NCBI GenBank assembly: GCA_963844205.1
Contig: CAWJNK010000013.1
Span: forward strand, 186,001 to 250,000
Direction: 5' to 3'
DNA from: DASSUW01 sp963844205
GTDB lineage: Bacteria > Actinomycetota > Thermoleophilia > Solirubrobacterales > Solirubrobacteraceae
Length of the DNA: 64,000 nucleotides
The position numbers and the translations under genes were made by a program. The notes under the pieces are model-generated. The model did not search any database and had not been told where the DNA came from. It saw only the letters and a program-made list of their open reading frames with translations. This document shows, piece after piece, positions 38,701-53,700 of this stretch. Positions within the stretch are counted from its first letter, which is position 1. Each line of letters opens with the position of its first letter.

Positions 38701-41700
38701 GGCCGACCTCCTTGGCGGTGGTGGAGATCCGCGCGGGCGCGTCGGTCTCGTTGAACAGCGCGATCGCGCGGTCGCCGTTCTCCAGCTCCTTCACGAGCAC
38801 GTGGCGACCGCCCTCGCTGCGGATCGGCCGGCCCTGCCGGCCGAGGCGGTCCTGGTCGACCGCGATGACGTCGCGGTTGGACAGGATCTCGAACGTCTCG
38901 GGCGTCGCCTTGCGCAGGTCGCTGCCGATCAGCAGGGGCGCGGCCATGATCGCCCACAGGCTGAAGTGCGAGCGGTACTCGGTGGCGGTCATCCCGCCGT
39001 TGCCGACCTCGAGCATGTCGGGGTCGTTCCAGTGACCCGGCCCGGCGTGGTCGGCGAGCACCATGTTCTGCTTGAGGATCGACACCATGCTGCCCCAGCT
39101 GTCGCCGATGTCGCCGGTCGTGCGCCAGAGGTGGCCGACGTCCGCGGCCCACAGCCACGGGTCGTTCTGGCCCCACTCGCAGATCGAGTACACGATCTTG
39201 CGGCCGGTCGCCTTCAGCGCGTCGCGCATCGTCGTGTAGCGCTGGCGCGCGTCGACGCCCTGGTTGTTGCAGTTGTCGTACTTGAGGTAGTCGATCCCCC
39301 ACGACGCGAACTGGGCGGCGTCCTGGTACTCGTGGCCGAGCGCGCCGGGGAAGCCCGCCGAGTTGCACGTCTTGGTGCCGGCGCTGGTGTAGATGCCGAT
39401 CTTCAGGCCCTTCGAGTGGACGTAGTCGGCGACCGCCTTGATCCCGTTCGGGAAGCGCACCGGGTCGGGCACGAGGTTGCCCTCGGCGTCGCGCTGCGGC
39501 AGCGCCCAGCAGTCGTCGAGGTTGACGTACTCGTAGCCCGCGTCCTTGAGGCCGGACGTGACGAACAGGTCCGCCATGCCCTTGACCATCTGCTCGTTGA
39601 AGTCGGCGCGGCAGTGGGTCGCGTTCCAGTTGTTGAACCCCATCGGCGGAGTCCGAGCGAGCCCGTCGTCGAGCGCCAGCGCCGGCGCGGGCACGGCCAA
39701 CGCCGCCACGGCCGCGAACGCCGCGATCCATCTCCCTGTCTTCATGCCGTTCTCCTCCCGAAAGATCGGCTGTATCGACCTCATTTATAGCGTCAATGGC
39801 CTGAAAATGCCCACCCAGCATGGCAGACATCTGACCTATCGACTCGCGGTAGGGTTCTGCGCCGTGACCGCCATCCGCGCCCGCGGCCCCGGCCGCGTGA
39901 ACCTGATCGGCGAGCACACCGACTACAACGACGGGCTGGCGCTCCCGTTCGCGATCGACCGCGGCGTCACCGTCACCGTCGAGGCGCGAGCCGGCGACCG
40001 GATCGAGGCGCGTGCGCTCGACCTCGGCGAGCACGACGAGTTCGCGCTGGCGGAGCCGGAGCGCGCGGACGGCTGGCGCGCGTTCGTGCGCGGCGCGGTC
40101 GCCGAGCTGAGCGCCGCGGGCTATGCGCTCAAGCCCTGCCGGCTGACGATCGAGAGCGACCTCGAGCAGGGCGCCGGCCTCTCCTCGTCCGCGGCGCTGG
40201 AGACCGCGCTGACCCTCGCTCTGCTCGCCGTCTCCGGAGAGCCGGAGCCCGACCGGATCGAGCTCGCCAAGCTGTGCTCGCGGGTCGAGAACGACTGGGT
40301 CGGGGCGGAGACCGGCCTGCTCGACCAGCTCGCGTCGCTGTGCAGCGAGCCCGGCCATGCCGTCCGAATCGACTTCGAGACGCTGGCGATCGAGCCGGTC
40401 CCGCTCGACCTCGGCGACTGGAGCCTCGTGACGCTCGACTCCGGCGCCGTCCACTCGATCGCGTACTCGGGCTACAACGAGCGACGCCGGGAGTGCCGCG
40501 AGGCCTGCGCCGCGCTCGGCGTCCGGTCGCTGAGAGAGGCCGTCGACATCGACCGGCTCCCGGACACCCTGCGCGCCCGCGCCCGCCACGTGATCACCGA
40601 GAACGCGCGCGTCGACGCCATGGTCGACGCCCTGCGCGCCGGCGACCTCGAGGCGGCCGGCCGCCTGCTCGACGCCGGCCACGCCAGCCTGCGCGACGAC
40701 TACGCGGCGTCGGTTCCGGAGGTGGAGCGCACGGTCGAGCGCCTGAAGGCGGCCGGCGCCGCGGGCGCCCGCATGGTCGGCGGCGGCTTCGGCGGCGCCG
40801 TCCTGGCGCTACTCGGGCCCGGCGTCGCCCTGCCCGACGGAGCGATCGCGGTCGCGCCGGGTTCCCCGGCCGGTCTCGCGTGAGCTGAGCGCGGCGGCGT
40901 CGACGCCGCGCGGAGCGGCGCGCTCTGGATGCTCGTCGCCTTCGGCGATCTCCGTCCCCAGCGGGCGGGCGAGCGCCCACACGATCATGAGGATCCCGAA
41001 CACGAGCATCCCCAGCCCGGCGTACAGGTTGATGTTCACGCCGGCGGCCTTGTCGATCTCCTCCTGGCTGTCGAACAGCCCGAGCACGGCGAGCAGGAGC
41101 CCATAGACCACGAACAGGCCGCCGATGATGCGGCGCAGGTCGAACAGGTTGGCGGCGCGGCGTACTGAGGGTTCGGTGGACATGTGGCTACCAGAAGACG
41201 ATGGTCAGGATGGCGGCGCCGGCGAGAGCGGTGAAGCCGAGCAGCTTCGGCGACTCCCACCAGCGGTGGACCCGGCGGGCGGCGTACTCGTCCTCGTTGG
41301 CCATGCCGTAGACGAGGCCCTGCAGCTCGCTGACGGGCTTCGACGTGGTCATCATGGTCACCGCGACGGCCACGATCGCGACCGACACGAACGCCAGGCC
41401 GGCGCCCCACATCGACTCGTCCAGGTCCGAGCCGAACGAGAACCAGCCGACCTTGTAGCCGATCCAGGTGAACGCGGCGACGAACGTCCCCGCGACCAGG
41501 CCCCAGAAGCCCGCCCACGGCGTCATCCGCCGCCAGAACATGCCGATGATGAAGACGGCGAAGAGCGGGGCGTTGAAGATCGAGAACAGCGCCTGGACGT
41601 AGTTCATGAGGTTGTCGTACGTCGAGGCGATGAGCGCGGTGCCCATCGCGACCACGAGACCGGCGATGGTGGCGCCGCGGCCGAAGCCCACGTACCACTC

Positions 41701-44700
41701 GTCGGACTCGCCCTGGCGGAGGTACGGCTCCATGATGTCCGTGGTCACGACCGTGTTGAACGCGGACACGTTGGCCGCCACACCGGCCATGAACGACGCC
41801 ATGAGGCCGGTGATCGCGAGCCCGAGCATGCCGTTCGGCAGGTACTGGTTCATCAGCAGCGGCAGCGCGTTGTTGAACGCGAGGTTCGGGTCGTCGGTGC
41901 TGCCCATGTTCGGGATCACGACCAGCGCGATCATGCCCGGCAGGATCATGATGAACGGCAGCACGAGCTTCGGGAAGGCGCCGATCAGCGGCGTGCGCTG
42001 GGCGGCGGACAGGTCCTTGGCCGAGAGCGCGCGCTGGACCTCGGCGAAGTTCGTCGTCCAGTAGCCGAACGAGAGCACGAAGCCGAGGCCGAACACCAGC
42101 CCGATCCAGCTCGAGCCGATCGGGTTCGTGACGTTGCCGGGCTGGGTTCCCTCGAGCGCGTGCAGGCCGGCCTCGCCGAGGTTGCTCTGCTTGATCCCGT
42201 CCATGAGCCCGTTCCAGCCGCCGACGTCGACGAGGCCGATGATCGAGATCGGCAGCAGCGCGGCGACGATGACGAAGAACTGCAGCACCTCGTTGTAGAT
42301 CGCCGACGACAGCCCGCCGAGGCTGATGTAGACCATCACGATCACTCCGGCCACGACGATCCCGACGAGGAGCGGCCAGCCGAGCAGCAGCTCGAGCACA
42401 AGGGCCAGCGCGTACAGGTTGACGCCGGCGATCAAGACGGTCGCGAGCGCGAACGTGACCGAGTTGAACTGGTGCGCGCGATCGTTGAAGCGCAGCCGCA
42501 GGTACTCGGGGACCGACCGGATCTTCGAGCCGTAGTAGAACGGCATCATCACGAGGCCCAGGAAGACCATCGCCGGGATGGCGCCGATCCAGTAGTAGTT
42601 CACGGTCGCGACGCCGTACTGCGCGCCGTTGGCCGACATCCCGATGACCTCGAGCGCGCCGAGGTTCGCGGAGATGAATGCGAGGCCGGTGATCCAGGCC
42701 GGCAGCGAGCGGCCGGACAGGAAGTAGTCGAGGCTCGACCGGATGTAGCGCTTCGCCGCGAACCCGACGCCGAGGACGACCAGGAAGTACCCGGCGAGGA
42801 TCGCGTAGTCGACGAAGTCGGTGTCGAGCCGGAGGTCTTTCATGGGGGCCGCCTGGCGGCTTACCCAGAACGGACCTCCGGCAAATCTACGCCTCGATCC
42901 GCGGCTCCTACGCGACCGTGGGCGCCGCGGCCCCGAGCCCGGCGGCGTCGCGCAGCGCGGCCGCCTTGTCGGTCTTCTCCCACGTGAAGTCGTGGTCCTC
43001 GCGGCCGAAGTGGCCGTAGGCCGCGGTCTTCTGGTAGATCGGCCGATGCAGCTTCAGGTAGTGGCGGAACGCGCCCGGGCGCAGATCGAAGTGCTCGCCG
43101 ATGAGCTCGAGGATCTTCGAGCGGCCGATCCGCTCGGTCCCGAACGTCTCGACCATCACCGACACCGGGTGCGCGACGCCGATCGCGTAGGCGACCTGCA
43201 CCTCGCAGCGGTCGGCCAGGCCGGCCGCGACGACGTTCTTGGCGACGTACCGGGCGGCGTAGGCGGCCGAGCGGTCCACCTTGCTCGGGTCCTTGCCCGA
43301 GAACGCGCCGCCGCCGTGGCGGGCCATGCCGCCGTACGTGTCGACGATGATCTTGCGGCCCGTGAGGCCGGCGTCGCCCACCGGGCCGCCGATGACGAAG
43401 CGGCCGGTCGGGTTGACGAGGAAGTGCTTGCGGAGCTTCCTGGCGTCGTAGAGATCGCGCGGCAGGATCGGCTCGACGACGTGCTCCCAGAGGTCGTCGG
43501 GGATCAGCGTCTCGGCGCCCTCGCGGTGCTGCGTGGAGATGAGCAGCTTCTCGATCTCCACCGGCTTGCCGTCGCGGTAGCGGACCGACACCTGCGTCTT
43601 GCCGTCGGGCCGCAGGTACGGGACGACCTCCGCCTTGCGCACGTCGGCCAGGCGGTGGGCGAGCTTGTGGGCGAGCGAGATCGGGAGCGGCATCAGCTCG
43701 TCGGTCTCACGCGACGCGTAGCCGAACATCATGCCCTGGTCGCCGGCGCCCGCGACGTCCAGTTCATCGTCGTCGGAGGCGTCGGTGCGGCTCTCGTAGG
43801 CGTGGTCGACACCCTGGGCGATGTCGGGCGACTGCTTGTCGATCGCGTTGATGACGGCGCAGGAGTCGGCGCTGAAGCCGAGGTCGGCGTCCGTGTAGCC
43901 GATCTTGCGGATCGTTTCGCGCGCGACGTCCTGGATGTCGACGTACGTCGTCGTCGAGATCTCGCCGGACACGACGACGAGGCCGGTGTTCACCAGCGTC
44001 TCGCACGCCACGCGGCCCGTCGGGTCGTCGCGCATGACGGCGTCGAGCACGCCGTCGGAGATCTGATCGGCGATCTTGTCGGGGTGGCCCTCCGTGACGG
44101 ACTCGGAGGTGAACAGGAACTCGTTGTCGCTCATCTCGCTCATGGGATCTCGAGGAACAGCTCCGCGGTCGAATCGGACTCCTCGCGCCTGACGACGGCA
44201 CCGGCGGCGCGGACCTGCCGGAGGTCGTCGCGCGTGGCTGGGAAGCCGGGGCCGAGGGTCAGGCCCGTACGCTCGCCCAGCGCGAGAAGCTGGCGTAGGT
44301 CCGCAAAGGCTAGCGCCTCCACCCTTCCGCCGGACTCGCCGGCCACCGCACGCAGCGCCGGCTCCTGTGCCAGGCCGCGCCGCGCGAGCGTCCGCTGGGC
44401 GAGTCCGGAGCGGTGCGTGGAGGCGATCGCGATCGAGCCGGTGAGGGCGTAGGAGGGCTCGAGCTGGGGCGTGACCGGGAGCACGAAGGCTTCGGCGTCG
44501 AGCGCGCGGAAGCCCGGCGAGTCCGGCGCCAGCTGCTCGGCCAGCGGCTCCTGCAGCCGGGCCAGGACCTCGCGAGTGACCGGCGGGTTGTCGGTCCGGG
44601 CCGTCATCGTGAACACCGGCGTGGCGCCCCGCGCGGTGAGCGTCAGCGCCGCCTCGGCGCCGAGCGGGCCGAGCACGTCACGGTCGAGGTCGAGCCCGGC

Positions 44701-47700
44701 GAGCTGGGGCAGCGCCCGCCGCACGGCGTCGACCAGCTCGGGGGCGCCACGCTCCAGCAGCGCGACCAGCGCGTCGGCGCCCGGGACGTCGAGGAACGCG
44801 GCGGCGCTGGCCGGAGCGCGGCCCGGGAGGACGGGCGCGAACTCCTGCGCCGGCGCGGCGCCGGCAGCGCGCATCACGCGGGCGCTGACGCGGACGCCGC
44901 CGGCCTGCGGCGTGAAGCGGGCGGAGAGGCCGACGAACTGCGGCGAGTCGGCGAACACGGCGAACGCGCGCACGGCCGCGGGGGTCTCCTCGAGCATGGC
45001 CCGGACGCCGTTCGCCGGCGCGTAGAGCTCGACCGGCGCGTCCTCGAGCCCGGCGGCGCGGCGGTATGTGGCCGTGTCGGCGAGCGAGGGCTCGTCCTCG
45101 GCGGCGCGCTCGCGCGCGGCGCGCACCGCGGCCTCCGGCCCGATCACCAGGAAGTCGCCGGCGAACGCCGAGGCGACCTCGTCCGGCAGGCGCTCGCGGA
45201 ACCGCTCGGCCCCCTGGCGGTCGGCGACCGATGCCAGCAGCAACGGGCCCGGCACCACGAAGGCCAGCTCGTCGCCGAGCCACGGGCGGACGTCGCGGGC
45301 GAGATCGAGGTCGGCGCCCAGCAGGCTGGCCTGGAGCGCGGCGAGCGTCGAGAAGCGCCGGGCGATCTCCCAGAGCCGGACCGCGTCGTCGCTCCGGTCG
45401 GAGCGGATGAACAGGCCCGTGTCGGGCGGGGCGAGCGCCGCGGCGCGGCTCACGGACGCTCCCTCGCGGCCGAGCAGCAGGCCGACGACGAGCGCGACGA
45501 CGGCCAGCAGCGGCAGAGCGATGCCGAGCCGCCGCCGCCGCCCGAGCGGGCCCAGCGCGGCGAGCGGGATCCGCAGCCGCCGCCAGGCCGTCATCGGCGG
45601 GCGCGCTGCTTCCGTTCGACGAAGTCGATGATCACCGGGATGCCCTCCAGCGCGTAGCGTTCGCGCAGGCGGTTCTCGATGAAGTAGGCGTACTCGCGGG
45701 TGAGCTTGTTGCGGTCGTTGACGTGGATCTGGAACCGCGGCGGGGCCGTCCCGATCTGCGTCATGTAGAACATCTTCAGCCGGTGGCCCTGCTTGGCGGG
45801 AGCCTGGCGCTGGGCCGCGACCTCCGCGAGGAAGCGGTTGAGCTCGGGGGTGGGGACGCGGTGCGCGGCGCGCTCGGCGAGCGAGAGCGTCTCCTGGAGG
45901 AGCCGCTGGACGTTGCGGCCGTTGACCGCCGACGCGGTCAGCACCTTCGGGCGCAGCCGCAGCTTGCGGTTCACCCGCGCGCGCTCGGCGTCGAGCTCGG
46001 CGGCGCCCACGCCCGCGCCCGGCCCGCGCGGGTCGCCTTCGCCGCCGGTCAGGTCCCACTTGTTGAGCACGAGCGCGGTCGCGCAGCCGGACTTCATCGC
46101 GAGCTCGGCGATCCGCAGGTCCTGGGCGGTGATGCCGTCCTGCGCGTCGCACACCACGAGCGCGACGTCGGCCCGGTCCGCGGCCCGCTGCGAGCGCAGG
46201 GTCGTGTAGTACTCGACCGGCTCGGACACCTTGGCGGCGCGGCGGATGCCGGCGGTGTCGACGAGCAGCATCTCCTGGCCGTCGACCTCGATCGGCGTGT
46301 CGATCGCGTCGCGCGTGGTGCCGGCGTTCGGGGAGACGATGACGCGGTCGCGGCCGAGGAACGCGTTGACGAGCGATGACTTGCCGACGTTGGGACGGCC
46401 GATCACCGCCAGGCGGACGACGTCCTCTTCCTCCTCCGCGTCCTCGCCGTCGGGCAGCAGCTCGACGAGGCGGTCGAGCAGGTCGCCGGTGCCGAGCCCC
46501 TGGGCGGCGGAGACCGGGAGCGGCTCGCCGAGCCCGAGGCCGTGGAAGTCGTGCGCGAGCACGAGGTCGTTCGGCGTGTCGATCTTGTTGGCGGCGACGA
46601 CCACCGGCAGCCGGCCGCCTCGGAGGATCTGGGCGATCTCCTCGTCGCCGGGGCGGACGCCGGCGCGGGCGTCGACGACGAGCAGCGCGACCTGGGCGTC
46701 GGCGATCGCCTCGCGCGCCTGGTCCTGGATGCTGACCGCGAGCGGGTCGACGTCCTCGAGGTCGACGCCGCCGGTGTCGATCAGCGTGAGCCTGCGGCCG
46801 TTCCACTCGGTCGACAGCTCCTTGCGGTCGCGCGTGACGCCGGGGCGCTCGTGCACGACTGCCTCACGCGTCTGCGTGAGGCGGTTGACGAGCGACGACT
46901 TCCCGACGTTGGGATAGCCGACGACGGCAACTTTCATTTTCGCCTGCCAGTCGAACAACGTCCGTGTTGTTCGCCTTCGGCGACGTCACCCACGCGCGCT
47001 TCCACGACGAGCGTGACGATCTGGGCGACCACCTCGTCGATCGAGAGGCCGGTGGTGTCGACGGGCACGGCGTCGGGCGCGGGCTCGTGGACCGAGCGGG
47101 CCTCGCTCGCGTCGCGCTGGTCGCGCAGGGCCTGCTCGCGCTGGACCTGGAGCGGGTCGGCGCCCAGCTCGGCGGCGCGGCGGGCGGCCCGCTCCTCGGC
47201 GTCGGCGGTGAGGAAGACCTTGACGGCCGCATCGGGGGCAACCACGGTGGCGATGTCGCGGCCCTCGGCGACCCAGTCGCCCTCGGCCATGATCGCCTGC
47301 TGGCGGGCCACCAGCGCTTGACGGACGCCGGGGTCGGCGGCGACGCGCGAGGCGGCCTCGGAGACCTCCGGCGTGCGGATGTCCGCGGTGACGTCGCGGC
47401 CGTTGGCCACGATCCGCTCGCCGACCTCCAGCTCGATGCCGTCGGCGACCTCGGCGGCGGGCCGCGAGTCCTCGAGCGTGAGCAGACCGACGGCGCGGTA
47501 CATCGCCCCGGTGTCCAGGAACGTGAAGCCGAGCTCGCGCGCGACGGCGCGGGCCACGGAGGACTTTCCCGCGCCTGCGGGACCGTCGATGGCGATGACC
47601 ATAAGGAGATTATGGTTTCGCCTGCCAGGCGAGGCTCCTTCGTCGCTCGCCTTCGGCGACGTTACGGGCGAGCGCGCGCACATGATCCGGCGTGGTAATG

Positions 47701-50700
47701 CCGGGTCGCAGCTCGCGGATCCGGGATCGGATCGAGCATCTCGGTCCGGATCGGGACGACGCCCGCCCATGCCTCGAGCGCGTAGTCCTCCTCGTCGTCG
47801 ACCGGCTGTCCGGTGCGGACCTTGGCCGAGCCCTCCCGGATCGGGAGCGCGAGCGCGGCGGTGGCCTTCAGCTCCTTGCGGTTCGGCCAGCGCACATCGG
47901 CCCAGCGGCCGGGCACGAGCTTCTCGGTGAACGCCTCGAGAGCGCGCTCCTTCTCGGCCGGCTCGGTCACGGGCGTGGCGGTGCCGTAGAGGACGACGCT
48001 GCGGTAGTTGATCGAGTGGTGGAAGGCCGAGCGGGCGAGCACGAGCCCGTCGACGAGCGTGACGGTCAGGCAGGCCTCGATGCCCCCGGCGAGCGCGCGG
48101 AGCATGCGGCTGGCGGCCGAGCCGTGGATGAAGACCTCGTCGCCGACGCGCGCATGGAGCGTCGGGATGACCGCCGGCCGGCCGTCGTGGACGAACCCGA
48201 GGTGGCAGACGAGCGCCTCGTCGAGGATCGCGTCGATCGCGTCCCGATCATGCGAGCCGCGCGCCGGCAGGCGGCGCAATTTCGTCCGCGCGGTCTTCAT
48301 CCCGCGCGCCCCGTTTGCCCCGTGAGGGGGTCTGACCCCTCTGTAGTGGTACAGTTTCTCACTGTGCTAGAACAGTATCAGTTCTCTGGGGCGAGCGCGG
48401 GCGAGATCGCGGCCGGCGTCGAGGCCGCGGTCGCTGCCGGGCAGCTGTATCCCGGGCAGCCGCTGCCGTCGGTGCGGAAGCTGGCGGCCGACCTCGCGGT
48501 CAGCCCGTCCACCGTCGCCGCTGCGTTCGCGGACCTGCGGCGGCGCGGCGTCGTCGTGTCGCGTCCGCGCAGCGGCATGCAGGTGGCCGAGAGGCCGCCG
48601 CTCGGGGCGTTCGTCGCCGCGATCCCGGCCGGCGCGCGCGACCTCGCGACCGGCAACCCCGATCCCGCCCTGCTCCCCGACCTCGCGCCGCACCTGCGCG
48701 CGACCGATCCGCCGCCGCGTCGCTACGGCGACGAGCCCGTACTGCCGGAGCTGGCGGAGGTTGCGGGGGCGGCGTTCGAGGCCGACGGCGTGCCCGCGAC
48801 CCGCGTCTGCGCGGTCAACGGAGCCCTCGACGGCATCGAGCGCGTCCTCGCCGCCCACCTCGCGCCCGGCGACGCGATCGCGGTCGAGGATCCGGGCTGG
48901 CCCGGCGTGCTCGACCTCGCTCGCATGCTCGGGCTGCGGCTCGTGCCGGTCGCCGTCGACGCCCGCGGCATGCTCCCGGCCGCGCTCACCGCCGCCCAGC
49001 AGGCAGGAGCCCGGGCCGTCGTGCACACCCCGCGCGGCCACAACCCGTGCGGCTCGGCGCTCGACGCCGAGCGCGCCCGCGAGCTGCGCGACGTGCTCGC
49101 CGACGACGTGCTCGTGATCGAGGACGACCACCTCGGTCCCGTGGCCGGCACGCCGTGGCACACGCTCGTCGCCGGCCGCAGCCGCTGGGCCGCGGTGCGC
49201 TCGGTCTCCAAGTGGCTGGGCCCCGACCTGCGCGTCGCCGTGATCACCGGGGACGAGGCGACCCTCGCGCGGGTCGAGGGCCGCCAGTCGCTCGGCCCCG
49301 GCTGGGTGAGCGGGCTCGTCCAGCGGCTCGTCGCCGGGCTCTGGGCCGACCCCGACGTGGCTGCACAGGTGGCGCGCGCCGCCGACGCCTACACCGAGCG
49401 CCGGGACGCGCTCGCCGCGCTGGTCGATGCCGCCCCCGCGCCGAGCGGCATCAACCTCTGGGTCCCCGTGCCCGACGAGCTCGCCGCCGTGCGCGCGCTG
49501 CTCGACGACGGCTGGGCCGTGGCGGCCGGAGCGCCGTACCGCCTCTCCCCCGGCCCCGCGATCCGCATCACCACCGCCGAGCTCCGGCCGGACGAGGCGC
49601 CGCGGCTGGCCGCGGCGATCGAGCGCGCCGTCGCCCCGCCGCGCCGCACGCGCGCTGCCTAGGGACGAACCTCGGGCATTGAGGGAGGGCGGGATCGCGG
49701 CCGAAGCGGGTCGCCCGCCTCCCTCGCCTGCGCCACCAGCACGGCCAGGTCTCGCTCAGCCCACGCGATCACCGCATCGAACCCGGCGGCGCCGAGCCAT
49801 TCGAGCTGCTCGTCGACCGCGCTCGGCATGTCGAACTCCGGCGACAGCGGGGTGCGGGCGTCGGCGGGATCGTCGGGGACGACGACGTCGCCGATCACGA
49901 ACCGGCCGCCCGGCCGGAGCACCGCGGCCACGCGCGCGAACAGGTCGGCCTTCCCCGGCCCGTCGAGATGGTGCACGGTCAGGACCGAGAACACGAGGTC
50001 GAACGGCCCCGGCGGCAAGACGTCCTGGAGTCGCGCGACGCTCAGGTCCGCGCCCGGGAGCGCGTCTCGTGCCGCCGCGAGCATGTCGGCGCTCTCGTCG
50101 ATCCCGACCAGCGACGCGCCCGGATGGCGCGCCAGCACGCGCCGCGCGGTCTCGCCGGTTCCGGTGCCGAGCTCCAGGAGCCGCCCGAGGCCCGACCCCG
50201 TCGCCGCCGCGGCCTCGTCCTGCAGCCGGTGGTAGCCCGGCATCTCGGACAGCATCAGCTCGAGATAGTCGTCCGGGTGGAAGTGGAACTGGCCGCCCAT
50301 CAGCCCCGCAACGCGGCGAGGTCGGCCTCGAAGCGCGGATAGGACACCGCGGCGGCCTCCATGCCGACCACCTCGACGCCCTCGCGCGATGCGAGGCCGG
50401 CGACGGCGCCCAGCATCGCGAGCCGGTGGTCGCCGTGCGCCTCGATCACGCCGCCGCGCAGCCCGCCGGTGCCGACGACGGCGAAGCCGTCCTCGGTCGC
50501 CTCGATCCGGGCGCCCAGTCCGCGCAGACCGTCGACCACGGTCGCGATCCGGTCGCTCTCCTTGACGCGCAGCTCGCCCGCCCCGCGCACGACTGTCGTG
50601 CCCTCGGCGAAGCAGCCGAGCAGCGCGACCAGCGGCAGCTCGTCGATCGCCAGCGGCACCTCGTCCGGCTCCACGACCGTGCCCATCAGCGGCCCGCTGG

Positions 50701-53700
50701 CGACGTCGAGCTCGCAGACGGGCTCGGCCGCCGGCACGCCCGCGGACGGCTCCTCGAGCGGCCCGATGACCACGCCGCCCATCCGCCGCAGGATCCGGAA
50801 GAACCCCGTGCGCGTCCAGTTCGCGCCCATGCCCTCGATCACGATCCGGGAGCCCGGCACGAGCACCGCCGCCGCCGCGTGGAAGGCGGCCGAGGACGGG
50901 TCGCCCGGCACGTGCAGCGAGCCGAGCTCGAGCTCGTCCTGCGCGGAGACCGTCACCCGGTCCCCCTCGCGCGCGATCGCCACGCCGGCCGCGGCCAGCA
51001 TCCGCTCGGTGTGGTCGCGGCTCGGCTGCGGCTCGACCACCGTGGTCGGGCCGCTCGCGAGCAGTCCCGCCAGCAGCACGCACGACTTCACCTGCGCGGA
51101 CGCCACCGGCAGCTCGTACTCGATGCCGCTCAGCGCGCTGCCGGTCACCGTGAACGGCGGGAAGCGCCCGTCGCGGGCGTCGATGCGCGCCCCCATGAGC
51201 GACAGCGGAGCGGCGATCCGGTCCACCGGCCGCCGCCGGATCGACGCGTCGCCGTCGAGCGTCCAGCGGCCGTCGGCCTGCCCGGCCAGCCAGCCCGGCA
51301 GGAGCCGCATCAGCGTGCCCGCGTTGCCGACGTCGATCAGCTCGGCCGGCGCGGCCGCCCGCAGCCCGACTCCCCGCACCACCAGCGAGCCGTCGCGCCG
51401 CTCAACGAGCGCCCCCAGCGCCTGCACCGCGGCGAGCGTGGAGTTGGTGTCCGCGGCGTCGAGATAGCCCGTGATCGCGACCGGCTCGTCGCTCATCGCC
51501 GCCAGCAGCGCGGCCCGGTGCGAGAGCGACTTGTCCGGCGGCGCGACGACCGTCCCGCGCAGCGGCTCGCCCGGCGAGAACCTCATGCGCGCGCCACCGT
51601 CAGCTCGAGGCCCTCCAGCACGGCCTGCGCCTCGTCCGCCAGCTCGTCGCCGGCCACCCAGAGCGCGATCGTGCCCGAGGACATGTCGGCGGCGGGATAG
51701 AGCGCCATGTCGAGGATGTTGACGCCCGCCCGTCCGAGCCCGAGCGCGACCTCGGCGACCACGCCCGGCCGGTTCGGGACCGACACCCGCAGCTCGTGCA
51801 CCTCGCCGCCCGCAAGGTCGGCCTCGAGCAGCCGTCGGCGCTCCTCGCGAGCGCCGTCGTTCCACGCCTGCACCGCGGTGCCGTCGGCCGCCGCCAGCGC
51901 GTCGCGGACCTCGCCGAGCCGCCGCACGGTGTCGTCGATCGCGTCGACCAGCGCGTCGGCGTTGGCGAGGTAGATGTCGCGCCAGATGTCGGTGTTCGCG
52001 CCCGCGACCCGGGTGGCGTCGCGGAACGACGGGCCGGTCGCGGGGAGCCGCTCGCCCTCGTCCGACAGGACCCGCGCCGCCCGCGCGACCAGCACGTTGG
52101 CGAGCACGTGCGGGAGATGGGAGACGGTAGCCAGCAGCGCGTCGTGCGTCTCGGCGTCCAGCGCCGCTGGGCGCGCGCCGAGCTCGACCAGCAGCCGGTG
52201 GAGCCGCTCGTAGAGGATGCCGCCGGTCCGCGCCGTGGGCGTGAGGTACCAGGTGGCGCCGTCGAACAGGTCGGCGCGCGAGTGCTCGACCCCGGCGGTC
52301 TCGGCGCCCGCGAGCGGGTGCCCGCCGACGAACCGCTCGTCGTCGACCGCCGCGACCACCGAGCGCTTCGTGGAGCCGACGTCGGTGACCACGCAGTCCT
52401 CGCCCGCCGCCGCCAGGACCTCGGACACCACCGGCGGCAGCGCGCCGACCGGCACGGCGACGAAGACGACGTCGGCGCCGGCCACCGCCTCGGCCAGCGA
52501 ACCGGCCGCGACGGTCACGGCGCCGCGCTCGACCGCGGCCGCCAGCACGCCGTCACCGGGATCCCAGCCGCGCACCTCGGCGCCCGTCCGCGAGCGCGCG
52601 GCCAGCCCGATCGAGCCCCCGATGAGGCCCACGCCGACCACGGCCACGACGGGCCGGCGCGAGCCCACCTGCATCACACGTTGGAGAGCACTTTGCCGGC
52701 GACGGCGGCGGCGCGCTCGACCAGCTCGGCGTACTCGGCGAACTGGTCGGCGTAGAGCTGCTGCGGACCGTCGCAGATCGCCTCCTCGGGGTGCGGGTGC
52801 ACCTCGACGATGATCCCGTCGGCGCCCGCCGCGGCGGCGGCCAGCGACAGCGGCCCCACGAGATCGCGGCGCCCGGCGGCGTGGCTCGGGTCGACGATCA
52901 CGGGCAGGTGGGAGAGCTCCTTGAGCACCGGGACCGCAGTGATGTCGAGCGTGAAGCGGTAGGCGGTCTCGAACGTGCGGATGCCGCGCTCGCACAGCAG
53001 CACGTTCGGGTTGCCCTCCTTGAGCACGTACTCGGCCGCCATCAGCAGCTCCTCGAGCGTGCTCGAGAGCCCGCGCTTGATCAGCACCGGCTTGCCGGCG
53101 CGGCCGATCTCGGACAGCAGCGCGTAGTTCTGCATGTTGCGCGCGCCGATCTGGATGACGTCCGCCACCTCGAGCACGGCCTCCATGTCGCGCGCGTCCA
53201 TCAGCTCGGTGACGATCGGGAGGCCGGTCTCCTCCTTGGCCTCGGCGAGCAGTCGCAGGCCCTCCTGGCCGAGGCCCTGGAAGGCGTACGGCGACGTCCG
53301 CGGCTTGTAGGCGCCGCCGCGGAGCAGCGACGCGCCGGCGGCGGCCACCGCGCGGGCGGTGCCGAGCGTCTGGTCGCGCGATTCGACCGTGCACGGCCCG
53401 GCGATGAGCGAGAAGTGGTCGCCGCCGATCTTGCGGCCCTCGACGTCGATCACCGTGCGCTCGCCGTGGCGGACCTGCGCCGAGGCGAGCTTGTAGGGCT
53501 TGAGGATCGGTACGACCTGGGCGACGCCCGGTGCACCTTCGAGGCCGAGCCGGGCGACGTGCTCGCGGTCGCCGATGGCGCCGATCACGGTGACCTCTTC
53601 GCCGCGCGAGGGGTGCGCGCGCGCCCCGACGGACTCGATGCGCTTGATGACGGACTCGATCTCCGCTTCCGTCGCTCCCGCCTTCATCACGATCATCATC